From contig JAFRZL010000010.1 of the NCBI GenBank assembly GCA_017442535.1, forward strand, positions 83,714 through 147,713: a DNA stretch of 64,000 bases, in the 5' to 3' direction. The translations under genes and the position numbers were made by a program. How positions within the stretch are numbered: the first letter of the stretch is position 1; each line of letters starts with the position of its first letter. Source of the DNA: Bacillota bacterium. Its GTDB lineage: Bacteria > Bacillota > Clostridia > Lachnospirales > Bianqueaceae. This document shows positions 8,914 to 17,191 of the stretch, piece after piece. Under the pieces are notes generated by a model. It had not been told where the DNA came from, made no database searches, and saw only the letters and a program-made list of their open reading frames with translations.

Positions 8914-9651
8914 ATGGAACTTCGACTGGAGCATGTCACCAAACGATATGGTAATTTAACGGCGTTATCTGATTTTACGATGACTTTTATGCCCGGGATC
9001 TATGGGATCCTGGGTGCGAACGGTGCCGGCAAGAGCACCATGATGAATCTGATTACCGATAATATCAAACGCGACGAGGGGGCCATCCTGTATGACGGGA
9101 AGGAAATCCTCGAACTTGGTGATGCTTTCCGCAGCATTTTGGGATATATGCCGCAGCAGCAGGGCATGTACGAACACATGACGGCCGATTCTTTCCTGAC
9201 GTATATTGCACGGCTGAAGGGCCTGAAAGGCCGCACGGTCCGCGAGCAGGTGGATCACGTGCTGGGGCTCGTGAATCTGCAGGAGCAGCGGCACAAGAAG
9301 CTCGCGGAGTATTCCGGCGGCATGAAGCAGCGGATCCTGCTGTCGCAGGCGCTTCTGGGCGATCCGCAGGTACTGATCCTGGACGAGCCCACGGCGGGCC
9401 TTGACCCGCGCGAACGGGTGCGCATCCGCAATTTCATCCATGAGCTCTCCAAGGAGCGCATCGTATTGCTCGCGACGCATATTGTAAGCGATATCGAATC
9501 CATCGCCGACCAGGTGATCCTGATGAAGAAAGGGAAAATCGAGCAGATGGGGACGCCTGCCGAGCTGATCGCGCGGATTCCCGCCGAGTGGACGCCGATC
9601 GCCTACCGGCTGAGCCTGGAAGACGTCTACATGTATTTCCTGGGGGACTGA
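8914..9651 (+). CDS. ABC transporter ATP-binding protein
   Basis: 245 residues. Walker A GANGAGKST (34-42), signature YSGGMKQR, Walker B VLILDEPTAGLD and the switch His in LLATHIVSD are all present, so it should be a competent ATPase of the multidrug/bacitracin (ABC-2) exporter type. It is followed after 3 bp by the gene for a large membrane partner. The cargo cannot be told from sequence. Confidence 0.92.
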   Translation: MELRLEHVTKRYGNLTALSDFTMTFMPGIYGILGANGAGKSTMMNLITDNIKRDEGAILYDGKEILELGDAFRSILGYMPQQQGMYEHMTADSFLTYIARLKGLKGRTVREQVDHVLGLVNLQEQRHKKLAEYSGGMKQRILLSQALLGDPQVLILDEPTAGLDPRERVRIRNFIHELSKERIVLLATHIVSDIESIADQVILMKKGKIEQMGTPAELIARIPAEWTPIAYRLSLEDVYMYFLGD

Positions 9652-9654
9652 GCC

Positions 9655-11973
9655 ATGGGTGAATGGAGACGGATTCTGGCCAATCCCAGACGTCTGGCCG
9701 TCCTGATACTGATCCCCGTTGTCAGCCTGATTATCTATTTTATGGGCTGGTCGGACAGCATCCGGCTGCGCGACATGGGCCAGGTGATGGAGGATAAACG
9801 GTTTCTTGCCGGCCTGATCGAGGAATACCGCGGACGGCCGCTGGAAGAGGCCTCGCAAGAGCTGCGGGAGAGATCCAACCGGCTTGCAGCGGTCTCTTCC
9901 TGGATAAACGGCTGGGGAGAGAGTACCCGCGAGGATGTGCAAGCGATTCTGGAGGATTATCCGGAACTGCTCCCCCTGTTCGAGGCGGAAGACTATACGA
10001 CGCTCCGGCGCACGATCGGCCGGATGAATACGCAGCGGACCAAACTCGCGGAGCAGATAGAATACTGGAAGGGTTACCCGGCGTATCTCGTCAAAATCCG
10101 CGACCAGGCGGAGCAGCAGACCAAGACGGCGATCTTCGGCGATCCCAAGAGCTTTGCCTATCGCAATCTGGTCAAGACGGCCGCCCAGTTCGAGAGGCTG
10201 CGGCTCAAGGGCGTTACCGCGGAGTACGGCAACAATCAGGCAGTGGAAGCTTTCCTGCAATACCGCCTGGCGGACTATCTGTATGTGGTCATCATGATCA
10301 TCATGGTGATGGCTTTCCTGGAGGAGCGCAGGAAAGGCCTCTGGAGCACGATCCGCTCATGTCCGGGCGGGCGCCTGAAGCTTGGCCTGGTGCGGCTGGG
10401 GATCCTGGCCGCGACGGCAGCGATCTATACGCTGCTGCTCTACGGCGCGAATCTGGTGGTCGGCTTTGCCCTGGAGGGCGGATGGAGTGATCTGGCCAGG
10501 CCCCTGCAGTCGATCGAGAGCTTTAAGACCTGTTCGCTGAATGTGACGATCGGACAGTGGATCCTGATCTACCTGGGGCTCAAGGTGGTCACGGGTGTGC
10601 TGATCGGGACATCGCTCTGGCTGATCCTCGGCCGCATCAGCAATATCCAGTTTTCGATCGCGGTGCTCGGCGTGGTGCTCGCGGCGGAATATCTGCTATT
10701 TGCGCTGCTGCCGGTGCAGAGTGTTTTCAATCCGGTCAAATATATCAATCTGTTCTCGTATATTCATCTGTCGGAGCTGTATACACAGTATCTGAATATC
10801 AATCTGTTCGGCTATCCGGTCGGCATCCGGCCGCTGATGCTGGGACTTCTGCCGGTATTGCTTCTTGCCTTTGGCGGGGGCGTGCTGCTGATGCAGCAGC
10901 GCCGCTATCCGGAGGGCAACCGGGACTGGCTCGGCAAGATCGCGGGGCTCTGGCGCCGCGTGATGGATGTGCCGCGCAGGTGGCTTTCGATTGGAGGCAT
11001 GGAGGGCTACAAGATCCTTGTGCTGGAGTTGACAGCCGTGATGCTGCTCTTGACCTGGTGGGTCGCGGGGCGGCTAAGCTATGTGCACCCGACCTCGAAT
11101 TCGTTGGATTCCCAGTGGTACCGGGCCTACCTGAAGGACGCGGAGGGCCCTGCCGACGCGCAGATGGATGATTATCTGGCTTTCGCCAGATCGCAGGTGC
11201 CCGCAGAGGGTGAGATGTCAGCCCGGCTTGGGAGTGCTTTGGACCAGCTGGAATACCGCGTGGCGCAGCTGCGCGAGCGGGCCGGTGCCAGAGATTATGA
11301 TCCCTGGCTGATCAACGAATCGACCTATGAGAGTATTTACGGCAGCCAGGCCGAGCAGGAACAGCGTCAGACGGCCGCTGTGGCACTGATCATGACATTG
11401 CTCTGCTGTGCAGGCATCATGGCCTACGAAACCCAGTCCGGTGTCGTGCCCCTGGTGAGGTCTCTGAAACGTGGCCGCCGCGGCATGTGGCGCCGCAAAA
11501 TCTGCTATGCGAGCCTGCTGGCCGCCGCCGTCTGGGCATTGGTCTACGGCCGCGAATGGGCCTCGTTCCGCAAGATCTATTCGCCAGAGACACTTGATGC
11601 CGCGGTGCAGAATCTGGATATGCTGCAGCGTTTCCCGGTGGTGATGACGCTAAGGACCTACCTGATCGTCCTCTACGCCCTGCGCCTGCTGATGCTGCTT
11701 GCCGCGGCCTGGGCCGCCCTCTGGATCAGCAGCCGCATGAAAACGTTGGAAAACGCTTACATCCTGAACTTAACAGTGGTGGGCTTCCCGGCCTTCTTCC
11801 TGGTCCTGGGGATCGGCGTCTGCGGCTATATCTCGCCGGTGATCCCGGTCGCTTCGGCCGAGCTGATGATCGGCCTTGGCAAGGGTTGGCAATATCTGAT
11901 CCCGTGGATCATCTGGCTTAGCTTGGGAACTGCGGGAATGTGCCTTGCGCGGCGCTGCTGGGTCCGCACATAG
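9655..11973 (+). CDS. Large ABC-2-type permease, two transmembrane modules
   Basis: 772 residues. It starts 3 bp after the ATPase stop, so the two are coupled. One TM helix near residue 20 (LAVLILIPVVSLIIYFMGW) is followed by a long extracytoplasmic helical stretch and then a cluster of six or so helices (~190-430). After ~470 the same arrangement appears again: TM, ~110-residue extracytoplasmic part (LSYVHPTSNSLDSQWYRAYL) and a further helix cluster. It therefore looks like two permease halves joined in one chain, which would make a complete exporter with a dimer of the upstream ATPase. Substrate unknown. Confidence 0.8.
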   Translation: MGEWRRILANPRRLAVLILIPVVSLIIYFMGWSDSIRLRDMGQVMEDKRFLAGLIEEYRGRPLEEASQELRERSNRLAAVSSWINGWGESTREDVQAILEDYPELLPLFEAEDYTTLRRTIGRMNTQRTKLAEQIEYWKGYPAYLVKIRDQAEQQTKTAIFGDPKSFAYRNLVKTAAQFERLRLKGVTAEYGNNQAVEAFLQYRLADYLYVVIMIIMVMAFLEERRKGLWSTIRSCPGGRLKLGLVRLGILAATAAIYTLLLYGANLVVGFALEGGWSDLARPLQSIESFKTCSLNVTIGQWILIYLGLKVVTGVLIGTSLWLILGRISNIQFSIAVLGVVLAAEYLLFALLPVQSVFNPVKYINLFSYIHLSELYTQYLNINLFGYPVGIRPLMLGLLPVLLLAFGGGVLLMQQRRYPEGNRDWLGKIAGLWRRVMDVPRRWLSIGGMEGYKILVLELTAVMLLLTWWVAGRLSYVHPTSNSLDSQWYRAYLKDAEGPADAQMDDYLAFARSQVPAEGEMSARLGSALDQLEYRVAQLRERAGARDYDPWLINESTYESIYGSQAEQEQRQTAAVALIMTLLCCAGIMAYETQSGVVPLVRSLKRGRRGMWRRKICYASLLAAAVWALVYGREWASFRKIYSPETLDAAVQNLDMLQRFPVVMTLRTYLIVLYALRLLMLLAAAWAALWISSRMKTLENAYILNLTVVGFPAFFLVLGIGVCGYISPVIPVASAELMIGLGKGWQYLIPWIIWLSLGTAGMCLARRCWVRT

Positions 11974-12010
11974 TATGACAATGTATTATTATTACTGAGG
12001 AGTGAGTTGT

Positions 12011-12925
12011 ATGGATTATATGGTGAGAGCGACCGCCGCCGGCGGGCAGATACAGGCCTTTGCCTGCATGACCCGCGATACGGTGGAAGTGGCACGTACC
12101 CGGCATAATACGAGCCCCGTTGTGACGGCAGCGCTCGGCCGGACGCTGACAGCCGCGGCGATGATGGGCTGGAAGATGAAGGGCGACAAGGATCAGCTGA
12201 CGATCCGCATCGAGGGCAACGGCCCGATCGAACGCATCAACGTGGATGCCAATAACCGCGGTGAAGTCTGGGGCTTTGCCCTGAATCCACATATTGAGCT
12301 GCCGCCCAATAAACGAGGCCATCTGGACGTGGCCGGGGCGATAGGCCTGGGCGTCATGAGCATCATCCAGGACTTCGGCTTCGGCGAGCCCTATATCGGT
12401 ACGACTCATCTGATCACCAGTGAGATCGCCGAGGACCTGACCTATTATTACACCGCTTCTGAGCAGATCCCCTCGGCCGTCGCCCTGGGCGTTCTGGTGG
12501 ACACCGACTGCTCGGTCAAAGCCGCCGGCGGCTTCATGTTCCACATGATGCCCGGCGCCACCGACGAAACCGCCGCCCGCCTGGCCGACAAGGTCATGGC
12601 CTTCCCTCCGCTCACGAGCTACCGGGCCGAAGGCCACACGCCCGAAGAGCTGCTGCAGGACATCCTGGGCGACCTGGATCCGCAGATCATGGACAGCCAG
12701 GAGATATGCTTCCACTGCAACTGCAACCGCGAAAAAGTGACGCGTGCTTTACTCTCCATCGGCGAGGACGACCTGCGCGATCTGGCCGACGACGGCGAAG
12801 ACGTGGAGCTCCGCTGCGACTGCTGCAACGAGCCCTACACCTTTACCTCTGAGGAACTGCGCGACCTGGCCGACGAAGCCGCCCGTATCCGCGCGCTGAG
12901 GGCCTCGCTGGGGGAAGAGGAATAA
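12011..12925 (+). CDS. hslO: Redox-regulated chaperone Hsp33
   Basis: 304 residues from ATG 12011; an in-frame GTG at 12002 lies inside the Shine-Dalgarno and is rejected. Hsp33 is a cytoplasmic holdase activated by oxidation. The C-terminal zinc switch is present: CNC (in CFHCNCNREK) and CDCC (RCDCCNEPY), i.e. CxC-x(~30)-CxxC. Other family blocks are present (EGNGPIERINVDAN, VLVDTDCSVKAAGG, GFMFHMMPGA). Its last 39 bp are repeated at 16152-16190, at the far end of an AT-rich module inserted just downstream. Confidence 0.96.
   Translation: MDYMVRATAAGGQIQAFACMTRDTVEVARTRHNTSPVVTAALGRTLTAAAMMGWKMKGDKDQLTIRIEGNGPIERINVDANNRGEVWGFALNPHIELPPNKRGHLDVAGAIGLGVMSIIQDFGFGEPYIGTTHLITSEIAEDLTYYYTASEQIPSAVALGVLVDTDCSVKAAGGFMFHMMPGATDETAARLADKVMAFPPLTSYRAEGHTPEELLQDILGDLDPQIMDSQEICFHCNCNREKVTRALLSIGEDDLRDLADDGEDVELRCDCCNEPYTFTSEELRDLADEAARIRALRASLGEEE
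12887..12925 (+). repeat. Left copy of 39-bp direct repeat (3' end of hslO)
   Basis: Identical to 16152-16190, covering the last 12 codons and stop of hslO (encoding IRALRASLGEEE). Just upstream the copies differ at two positions that are synonymous in the hslO frame (GCC CGT against GCT CGC), so the right copy seems to come from a diverged hslO allele. Confidence 0.95.
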
Positions 12926-13006
12926 TTCAAAGTTGGTCAGAATTATTTATTCCGGATTACTGTGTTGTTAATATGTGTTGCTTGCGGCAGCGACTTTTCC
13001 GCGAGT

Positions 13007-13058
13007 ATGTGTCATCACTGCATATTTGTCTAAAATGCGGCGATGGCACATTTTTGTT
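13007..13058 (+). terminator. Probable Rho-independent terminator of hslO
   Basis: Arms atgtgtcatc and gatggcacat (one T-G wobble) enclose a smaller inner hairpin and are followed by TTTTGTTTTT. It lies in the 371-bp gap between hslO and the protease gene, which otherwise holds only the promoter at 13158. Confidence 0.65.
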
Positions 13059-13157
13059 TTTCTATTGCTGTTGAGGACGGCAATTATATTCTCGAGATAT
13101 GCTACACAGAAAAAACAGAGGCTATTTTCGCACGCTGTAAAAATGTCGAATTTAAAC

Positions 13158-13186
13158 TTGACATTTTGAATGCAAGGAACTATAAT
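13158..13186 (+). promoter_or_regulatory. Consensus vegetative promoter of the protease operon
   Basis: TTGACA (13158-13163), 17-nt spacer, TATAAT (13181-13186): a perfect match to the SigA consensus. It lies 110 bp before the protease start, so the leader is long. Confidence 0.85.
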
Positions 13187-13296
13187 AAAATTGACTGGTG
13201 GATGTGGAAGACAAAAGATAGGAGGCACAAAGCCCCGCGGCTCTTTAGCTGTATTCCCATCTAATTAATGAAAGATTTGCAAAGGGGGCAACCAAA

Positions 13297-14514
13297 ATGA
13301 AAGAGATTCTTAGAAAAATTCTTGCAATAGTGCTCGCGTGCGTGTTGATGCTTGCGAATCCATGGAAACATTACACAGTCCGTGCTAGCGCTCCAGGCAA
13401 CTATTGCTACACTCTTCCTAAAGATGTTCAGGAGAAAATGGCTGCACAAGAGCCGGCGATAGAAGCTTATATGGTTTTGACTTCTCTCTTTGGAATGACA
13501 GAATATGGAATTCCAAATTATCCTGACAACTATGCTGGTGAGTATATCGATGATTACAACCAATTAGTTTTGTTGGTGACGGACAGAATGTGGTTTTTGT
13601 CCAGCGAATATGGCATGGCAGTTAAGGATATTCCCGTTATTGAAATCCAGGAAGTTGACTATTCCTATAAGGATCTTCAGGCATGCCGATGGGTCGTTCA
13701 GGAAGTAATAGATAAGAATATTACTGTTAATGCATTCGGCGTTGATATCCTATTAAATCGCTATTATATTGGCATTGAAGAATCTGATTATAATGATAAT
13801 TATGATGAGTTAATGCTTTATCAGGATTTTTATCCTGTGGTATTCGGGATAGAGAATAAAGGCTATGCAGACATGGCTCTTTATGGCGGATACAAAATAA
13901 CCAAATCTAATAATGCTGGCAGTTCGATTGGTATTTGTGGCACCTATAACGGATCCAATGCTATTATAACATGTGGCCATGGTTATAGCACTTCAGACGC
14001 CGTTTTTCGAAGTGGCACTAATATTGGATCTGTTTCGTATCAGAGAGCGAATCAAAACGCGAATATTTGGCAGACTTATGTAACCGCATCATTGGGAGAT
14101 TTCTCAATTGTTACATTAAATAGTTCGGCATCTATTACTAATCGTGTTTATAGCTCTGGCGGAACCATTCCTATTACGGGCACATATTCCTCCGTTCCTG
14201 TTAATACGGTTGTTTATAAATATGGATATGCGACCGGTTATTCATATGGAAGTGTCGTCGCTACAAGCATGAGCTTTAGTTATGGTTCTCCTCCAGGTTA
14301 CTATATTGACGGATTATATAAAACGCTTCTGAATTACGGATCTATTGGTGCCGGAGATAGTGGTGGGCCTGTATGGCGTGTCAGTGGTTCTTCTAATTTG
14401 ATTCATGGAATCGTAGACGCACATTCAGTCAATACTTCTACTGGAAACACATATATGTATTCAACGCCGATCTATTATGCAGTCAATATCGGTTTCTCGC
14501 CTAAACTAAACTAA
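13297..14514 (+). CDS. Secreted trypsin-like (S1) serine protease with N-terminal propeptide
   Basis: 405 residues. A signal peptide (~1-30, ending VRASA) and a propeptide-like region (~45-190) precede an S1 chymotrypsin-fold domain. The catalytic triad is His228 (TCGHGY), Asp268 (SLGDFSIV) and Ser355 (GAGDSGGPVW). The His box is TCGHG rather than TAAHC, as in some bacterial S1 enzymes. The propeptide region is paralogous to the separate protein at 15364 (shared FGM..GIP.YPD..AGEYIDD and SYK.L). Base composition is AT-rich against hslO. It probably acts outside the cell on a protein substrate. Confidence 0.85.
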   Translation: MKEILRKILAIVLACVLMLANPWKHYTVRASAPGNYCYTLPKDVQEKMAAQEPAIEAYMVLTSLFGMTEYGIPNYPDNYAGEYIDDYNQLVLLVTDRMWFLSSEYGMAVKDIPVIEIQEVDYSYKDLQACRWVVQEVIDKNITVNAFGVDILLNRYYIGIEESDYNDNYDELMLYQDFYPVVFGIENKGYADMALYGGYKITKSNNAGSSIGICGTYNGSNAIITCGHGYSTSDAVFRSGTNIGSVSYQRANQNANIWQTYVTASLGDFSIVTLNSSASITNRVYSSGGTIPITGTYSSVPVNTVVYKYGYATGYSYGSVVATSMSFSYGSPPGYYIDGLYKTLLNYGSIGAGDSGGPVWRVSGSSNLIHGIVDAHSVNTSTGNTYMYSTPIYYAVNIGFSPKLN

Positions 14515-14524
14515 TGGGAAAAAC

Positions 14525-15367
14525 ATGAAAAAACGATTACTTATAATAGCGGACATTCTAGTTGCCGCCTGTCTGGGATGCTGTTTATGGTTCGGCTCCC
14601 TGAATCAGGAGTTCAGGAATTTTCTTACAAAAAGTGCAATCAATATGGATTTGTCTCTTCCTGTAGGCACGGATTCTTCGGCAGATTATCTCCAAAAGCT
14701 CGCCACAGCATCGGGAGAGCACGTAGCTTTAAGCGATCTGTATTTTGAATATTTGCCATATTATCAGCAGCCTTCTTCGGAAGAGATAGAGAGTCTGGAA
14801 ACTCCGGTCGAGCTCTCCTATTATGCGAGACCGGGGGACTCCGAGCCTGTGTATGTCATTCCCAAAGGCACCAAAATAGTCATCACGACTCTATACGGAG
14901 GCTATGGGTATAATTCTTTTCCCACCGCCGAACGCGGCTGGCGGGTGGCGCATCCATTTATTAGTGAGGGTGGAGGAGAAGAACGGCAAGGGCCCTATTA
15001 TATCCGCACGAAGGACTTACGCGCGTTAGTGAATTATTATCTGCATAACTGCCAGCCGGTATTGGGTGATCGATGGTCGCAGTATTCCTATTGGGATCTG
15101 ATCAGTGGACAAATCGCTACAACCGGCATCTCCCTTTCAAAGAGGGCAGCCGCACATTATTTGCTTGTGTCGAATGATGTGAATCTTCTTGCGTTAAGGA
15201 TCTTTCGTTCCAAGGACCTGTTTTATCCGGTCCCGGCCTTATGGGTCACGATATTCCTGTGTATCGTGTTTGCAGCAGCCAACGTAACCGCACTGATGCT
15301 GCGGATACGTAATAAAAGACACAATAAGTGTGAAAACAAGATGGAAAAGGAGGAAGGACTAAAATGA
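14525..15367 (+). CDS. Membrane protein of unknown function, extracytoplasmic domain between two TM helices
   Basis: 280 residues. One TM helix is at ~5-27 and one at ~237-260, with a short Lys/Arg/Glu-rich cytoplasmic tail. The ~210-residue loop between them should lie outside the membrane. A phrase in the loop (GGYGYNSFPTAERGWRVAHPF) recurs in the decayed fragment at 22393, so a family existed here. It follows the protease by 10 bp and overlaps the next gene by 4 bp (ATGA), indicating one coupled operon. A role in anchoring, activating or sensing the protease is inference. Confidence 0.65.
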   Translation: MKKRLLIIADILVAACLGCCLWFGSLNQEFRNFLTKSAINMDLSLPVGTDSSADYLQKLATASGEHVALSDLYFEYLPYYQQPSSEEIESLETPVELSYYARPGDSEPVYVIPKGTKIVITTLYGGYGYNSFPTAERGWRVAHPFISEGGGEERQGPYYIRTKDLRALVNYYLHNCQPVLGDRWSQYSYWDLISGQIATTGISLSKRAAAHYLLVSNDVNLLALRIFRSKDLFYPVPALWVTIFLCIVFAAANVTALMLRIRNKRHNKCENKMEKEEGLK

Positions 15368-16131
15368 ATTTTGTAAAACACAGAATACTTGTTTTGCTTG
15401 CAGTTGTATTTCTGTGTACTGTGTTTTTGGGGGAACCTGTTGTCAGTGCGCAGGAAGAAAGCGGTGGGGCAGAAAGCTTTTTCGATGAGCTCCCCTCAGA
15501 AGCATATGATTTGGCGGCCAAGCAGGATGCCGCGCTGGAAGCGTATGATGCGATTGTTTCACAATTCGGCATGTCTCCCACCGGAGTCCCCGACTATCCG
15601 GATTTTTGGGCCGGGGAGTATATTGATGACGATAACCGGCTCGTTGTGCTTGTCACCAGTCTGGAAGCGCTTCAAAAAAGTCCGTATTATGCCGTGATCG
15701 AGAATAATCCGGTTGTTGTTGTCCGGGAGGTTGCCCATTCCTATAAGGAACTGGTCGAACTGCGCCAGGTTGCGGCCGAACTTGCCGAAAAAGGGATTAT
15801 TGCTGTTTCTTCCTATGTGGATGTCATCCGGAACCGCTTCATCATCGGTATCAGCGAAGCAGATCTGACCCGGCATGCGGCCACACTGGAGGCGCTGTCC
15901 CAGCAGTACCCGATCATCTTTGAAGCAGAACAGGCCGGCATTGCTCTGGCAGCGACGTCTACCACGGGTAGCCTTCAGGCGGAGGAAACCTCGCATACAT
16001 CTAAGAGCAGCCCGATCCTTCTGATTGTTGCAGGCTGCCTCGCCGTAGTGGCTGCTGGAATTTTCGTCTATGCAAGGCAGAAAAAGGCAAACACTGTATA
16101 TAGCAGCACATCTAAAGGATCTATTAATTAA
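15364..16131 (+). CDS. Membrane-anchored stand-alone homologue of the protease propeptide
   Basis: 255 residues: signal peptide (~1-30, cleavage near VVSA), a domain (~50-195) clearly similar to the N-terminal region of the protease at 13297, a Ser/Thr-rich stalk, a TM helix (~213-232) and a short basic tail. Shared phrases include FGM....GVPDYPD..AGEYIDDDN and HSYKELVELRQV. It has no catalytic domain. Propeptides of secreted proteases commonly act as folding chaperones or inhibitors, so this could be an immunity or folding partner held at the membrane. Shine-Dalgarno aaggagga is correctly spaced. The frame overlaps the previous stop by 4 bp. Confidence 0.75.
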   Translation: MNFVKHRILVLLAVVFLCTVFLGEPVVSAQEESGGAESFFDELPSEAYDLAAKQDAALEAYDAIVSQFGMSPTGVPDYPDFWAGEYIDDDNRLVVLVTSLEALQKSPYYAVIENNPVVVVREVAHSYKELVELRQVAAELAEKGIIAVSSYVDVIRNRFIIGISEADLTRHAATLEALSQQYPIIFEAEQAGIALAATSTTGSLQAEETSHTSKSSPILLIVAGCLAVVAAGIFVYARQKKANTVYSSTSKGSIN

Positions 16132-16151
16132 TTTGCCAGATGATTGCTCGC

Positions 16152-16190
16152 ATCCGCGCGCTGAGGGCCTCGCTGGGGGAAGAGGAATAA
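16152..16190 (+). repeat. Right copy of 39-bp direct repeat (hslO 3' end remnant)
   Basis: Identical to the end of hslO including its stop codon, but no other hslO sequence precedes it. It is followed 16 bp later by the first copy of the inverted-repeat/promoter cassette. Together with 12887-12925 it brackets the protease module (3.2 kb). Confidence 0.95.
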
Positions 16191-16206
16191 AATAATAGTA
16201 TTATAA

Positions 16207-16252
16207 TGTGCCGGAACCGCGTTTTCAGAGGGGAAAAAGCAGTTCCGGCACA
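16207..16252 (+). repeat. Inverted repeat copy 1 (tgtgccggaac family)
   Basis: Arms tgtgccggaaccgc and gcagttccggcaca (one mismatch) with an ~18-nt loop, followed by TTTTGTGT. The same element recurs at 18036, 19466 and 22341. It could end transcription from the left, and lies exactly 15 bp before the -35 of the next promoter. Confidence 0.85.
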
Positions 16253-16267
16253 TTTTGTGTTAGATGA

Positions 16268-16296
16268 TTGAATATAAAAGAGCATTATGCTATGCT
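16268..16296 (+). promoter_or_regulatory. Promoter of the CHAT-like/PepSY unit
   Basis: TTGAAT, 17-nt spacer, TATGCT (16291-16296); a second possible -10 TATAAT follows at about 16300. Same layout as the promoters at 18095 and 19527. Confidence 0.65.
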
Positions 16297-16430
16297 TGGT
16301 ATAATAAATAAAGAGAGAGGTGATGCTTCCAAACAACAGAGGATAATAAACACCAATGGATACTTGTATTATCAGTTCAGAGCTTAAGAATCAGGCGCTT
16401 TATTTCATGAAGGACGGGAGGAATTTAATC

Positions 16431-17168
16431 ATGCTTCACAAACTATTATCTAAACTGCTGCTGTTAGTGCTGGTTTTCAGCTGGTCTCCTTAATCAAGTG
16501 GAGATGCTTTTATAAGCGAAGCAAAGAATACAAGTACAATTAGTGAGATGAAAGGTGTTATGAATTCATCGACGTATATTAGACTAATTCACGATTCAAG
16601 TACAGACATCCCCTCAGCCAATAGCAGTATAGCTTACTATTTTTCATATAATGGATACACAAATATTATGAGCCATACGGCCACAGGAGCAGCTACGGTA
16701 CATGGGTATTTTGCTACCGCAAAACTAATCCATATTTGCGGGCATGGATTTCCGGGTGGAATACACTGCTATAATGGTACATCCATCTCAGCACAGGGGT
16801 CCAGCACAAGTACAAACAAACCATTAAGCTCATATGGATCTTCTGGGCTTACAAACGTTAAATTTGCCTTCTTTTCCGGATGCAAGACAGCCAGATGGGA
16901 TTCGACATTTGGAGATCTTGATGATTATGCTTACTATACATTAGGCATTCATGGAACGCTCGCTTTTTATTCGAATGTATACTATACCACTGGAAATAGT
17001 TATGTTGGTTTGCCTCTTTACAATAAGCTGGTATACGACTATCTTCTGTATGATAATTACACATTGACAGAGGCGACAGCGGCAGCCAGACTGGGAGTAA
17101 TTCAAGCTGGGAATGATGATGCGGGCACGTATTCAATACGTATCCACGGATCATTTTCGTTATCATAA
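16431..17168 (+). pseudogene. CHAT/caspase-like secreted protein, signal peptide separated by one in-frame TAA
   Basis: ATG 16431 has a good Shine-Dalgarno (gggagg) and encodes a typical signal peptide MLHKLLSKLLLLVLVFSWSP, then TAA at 16491-16493. Reading on in the same frame gives 18 more codons that join ATG 16548 and a 206-residue domain. That domain has AKLIHICGHG (His66 counted from Met 16548) and VKFAFFSGCKTA (Cys112), the His/Cys dyad pattern of CHAT and related clan CD cysteine peptidases. A single CAA-to-TAA change would explain the break. As it stands the domain would have to start internally at 16548, without a signal peptide. It may be a recent pseudogene, a recoded stop or a base error. 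Confidence 0.7.
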
Positions 17169-17191
17169 ACACTAAAAAAGGAGTGATTGAA

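Noticed and set aside
13043..13264. Plus-strand ORF of 73 codons before the protease
   Set aside because: Runs through the terminator and the consensus promoter, and has no ribosome site.
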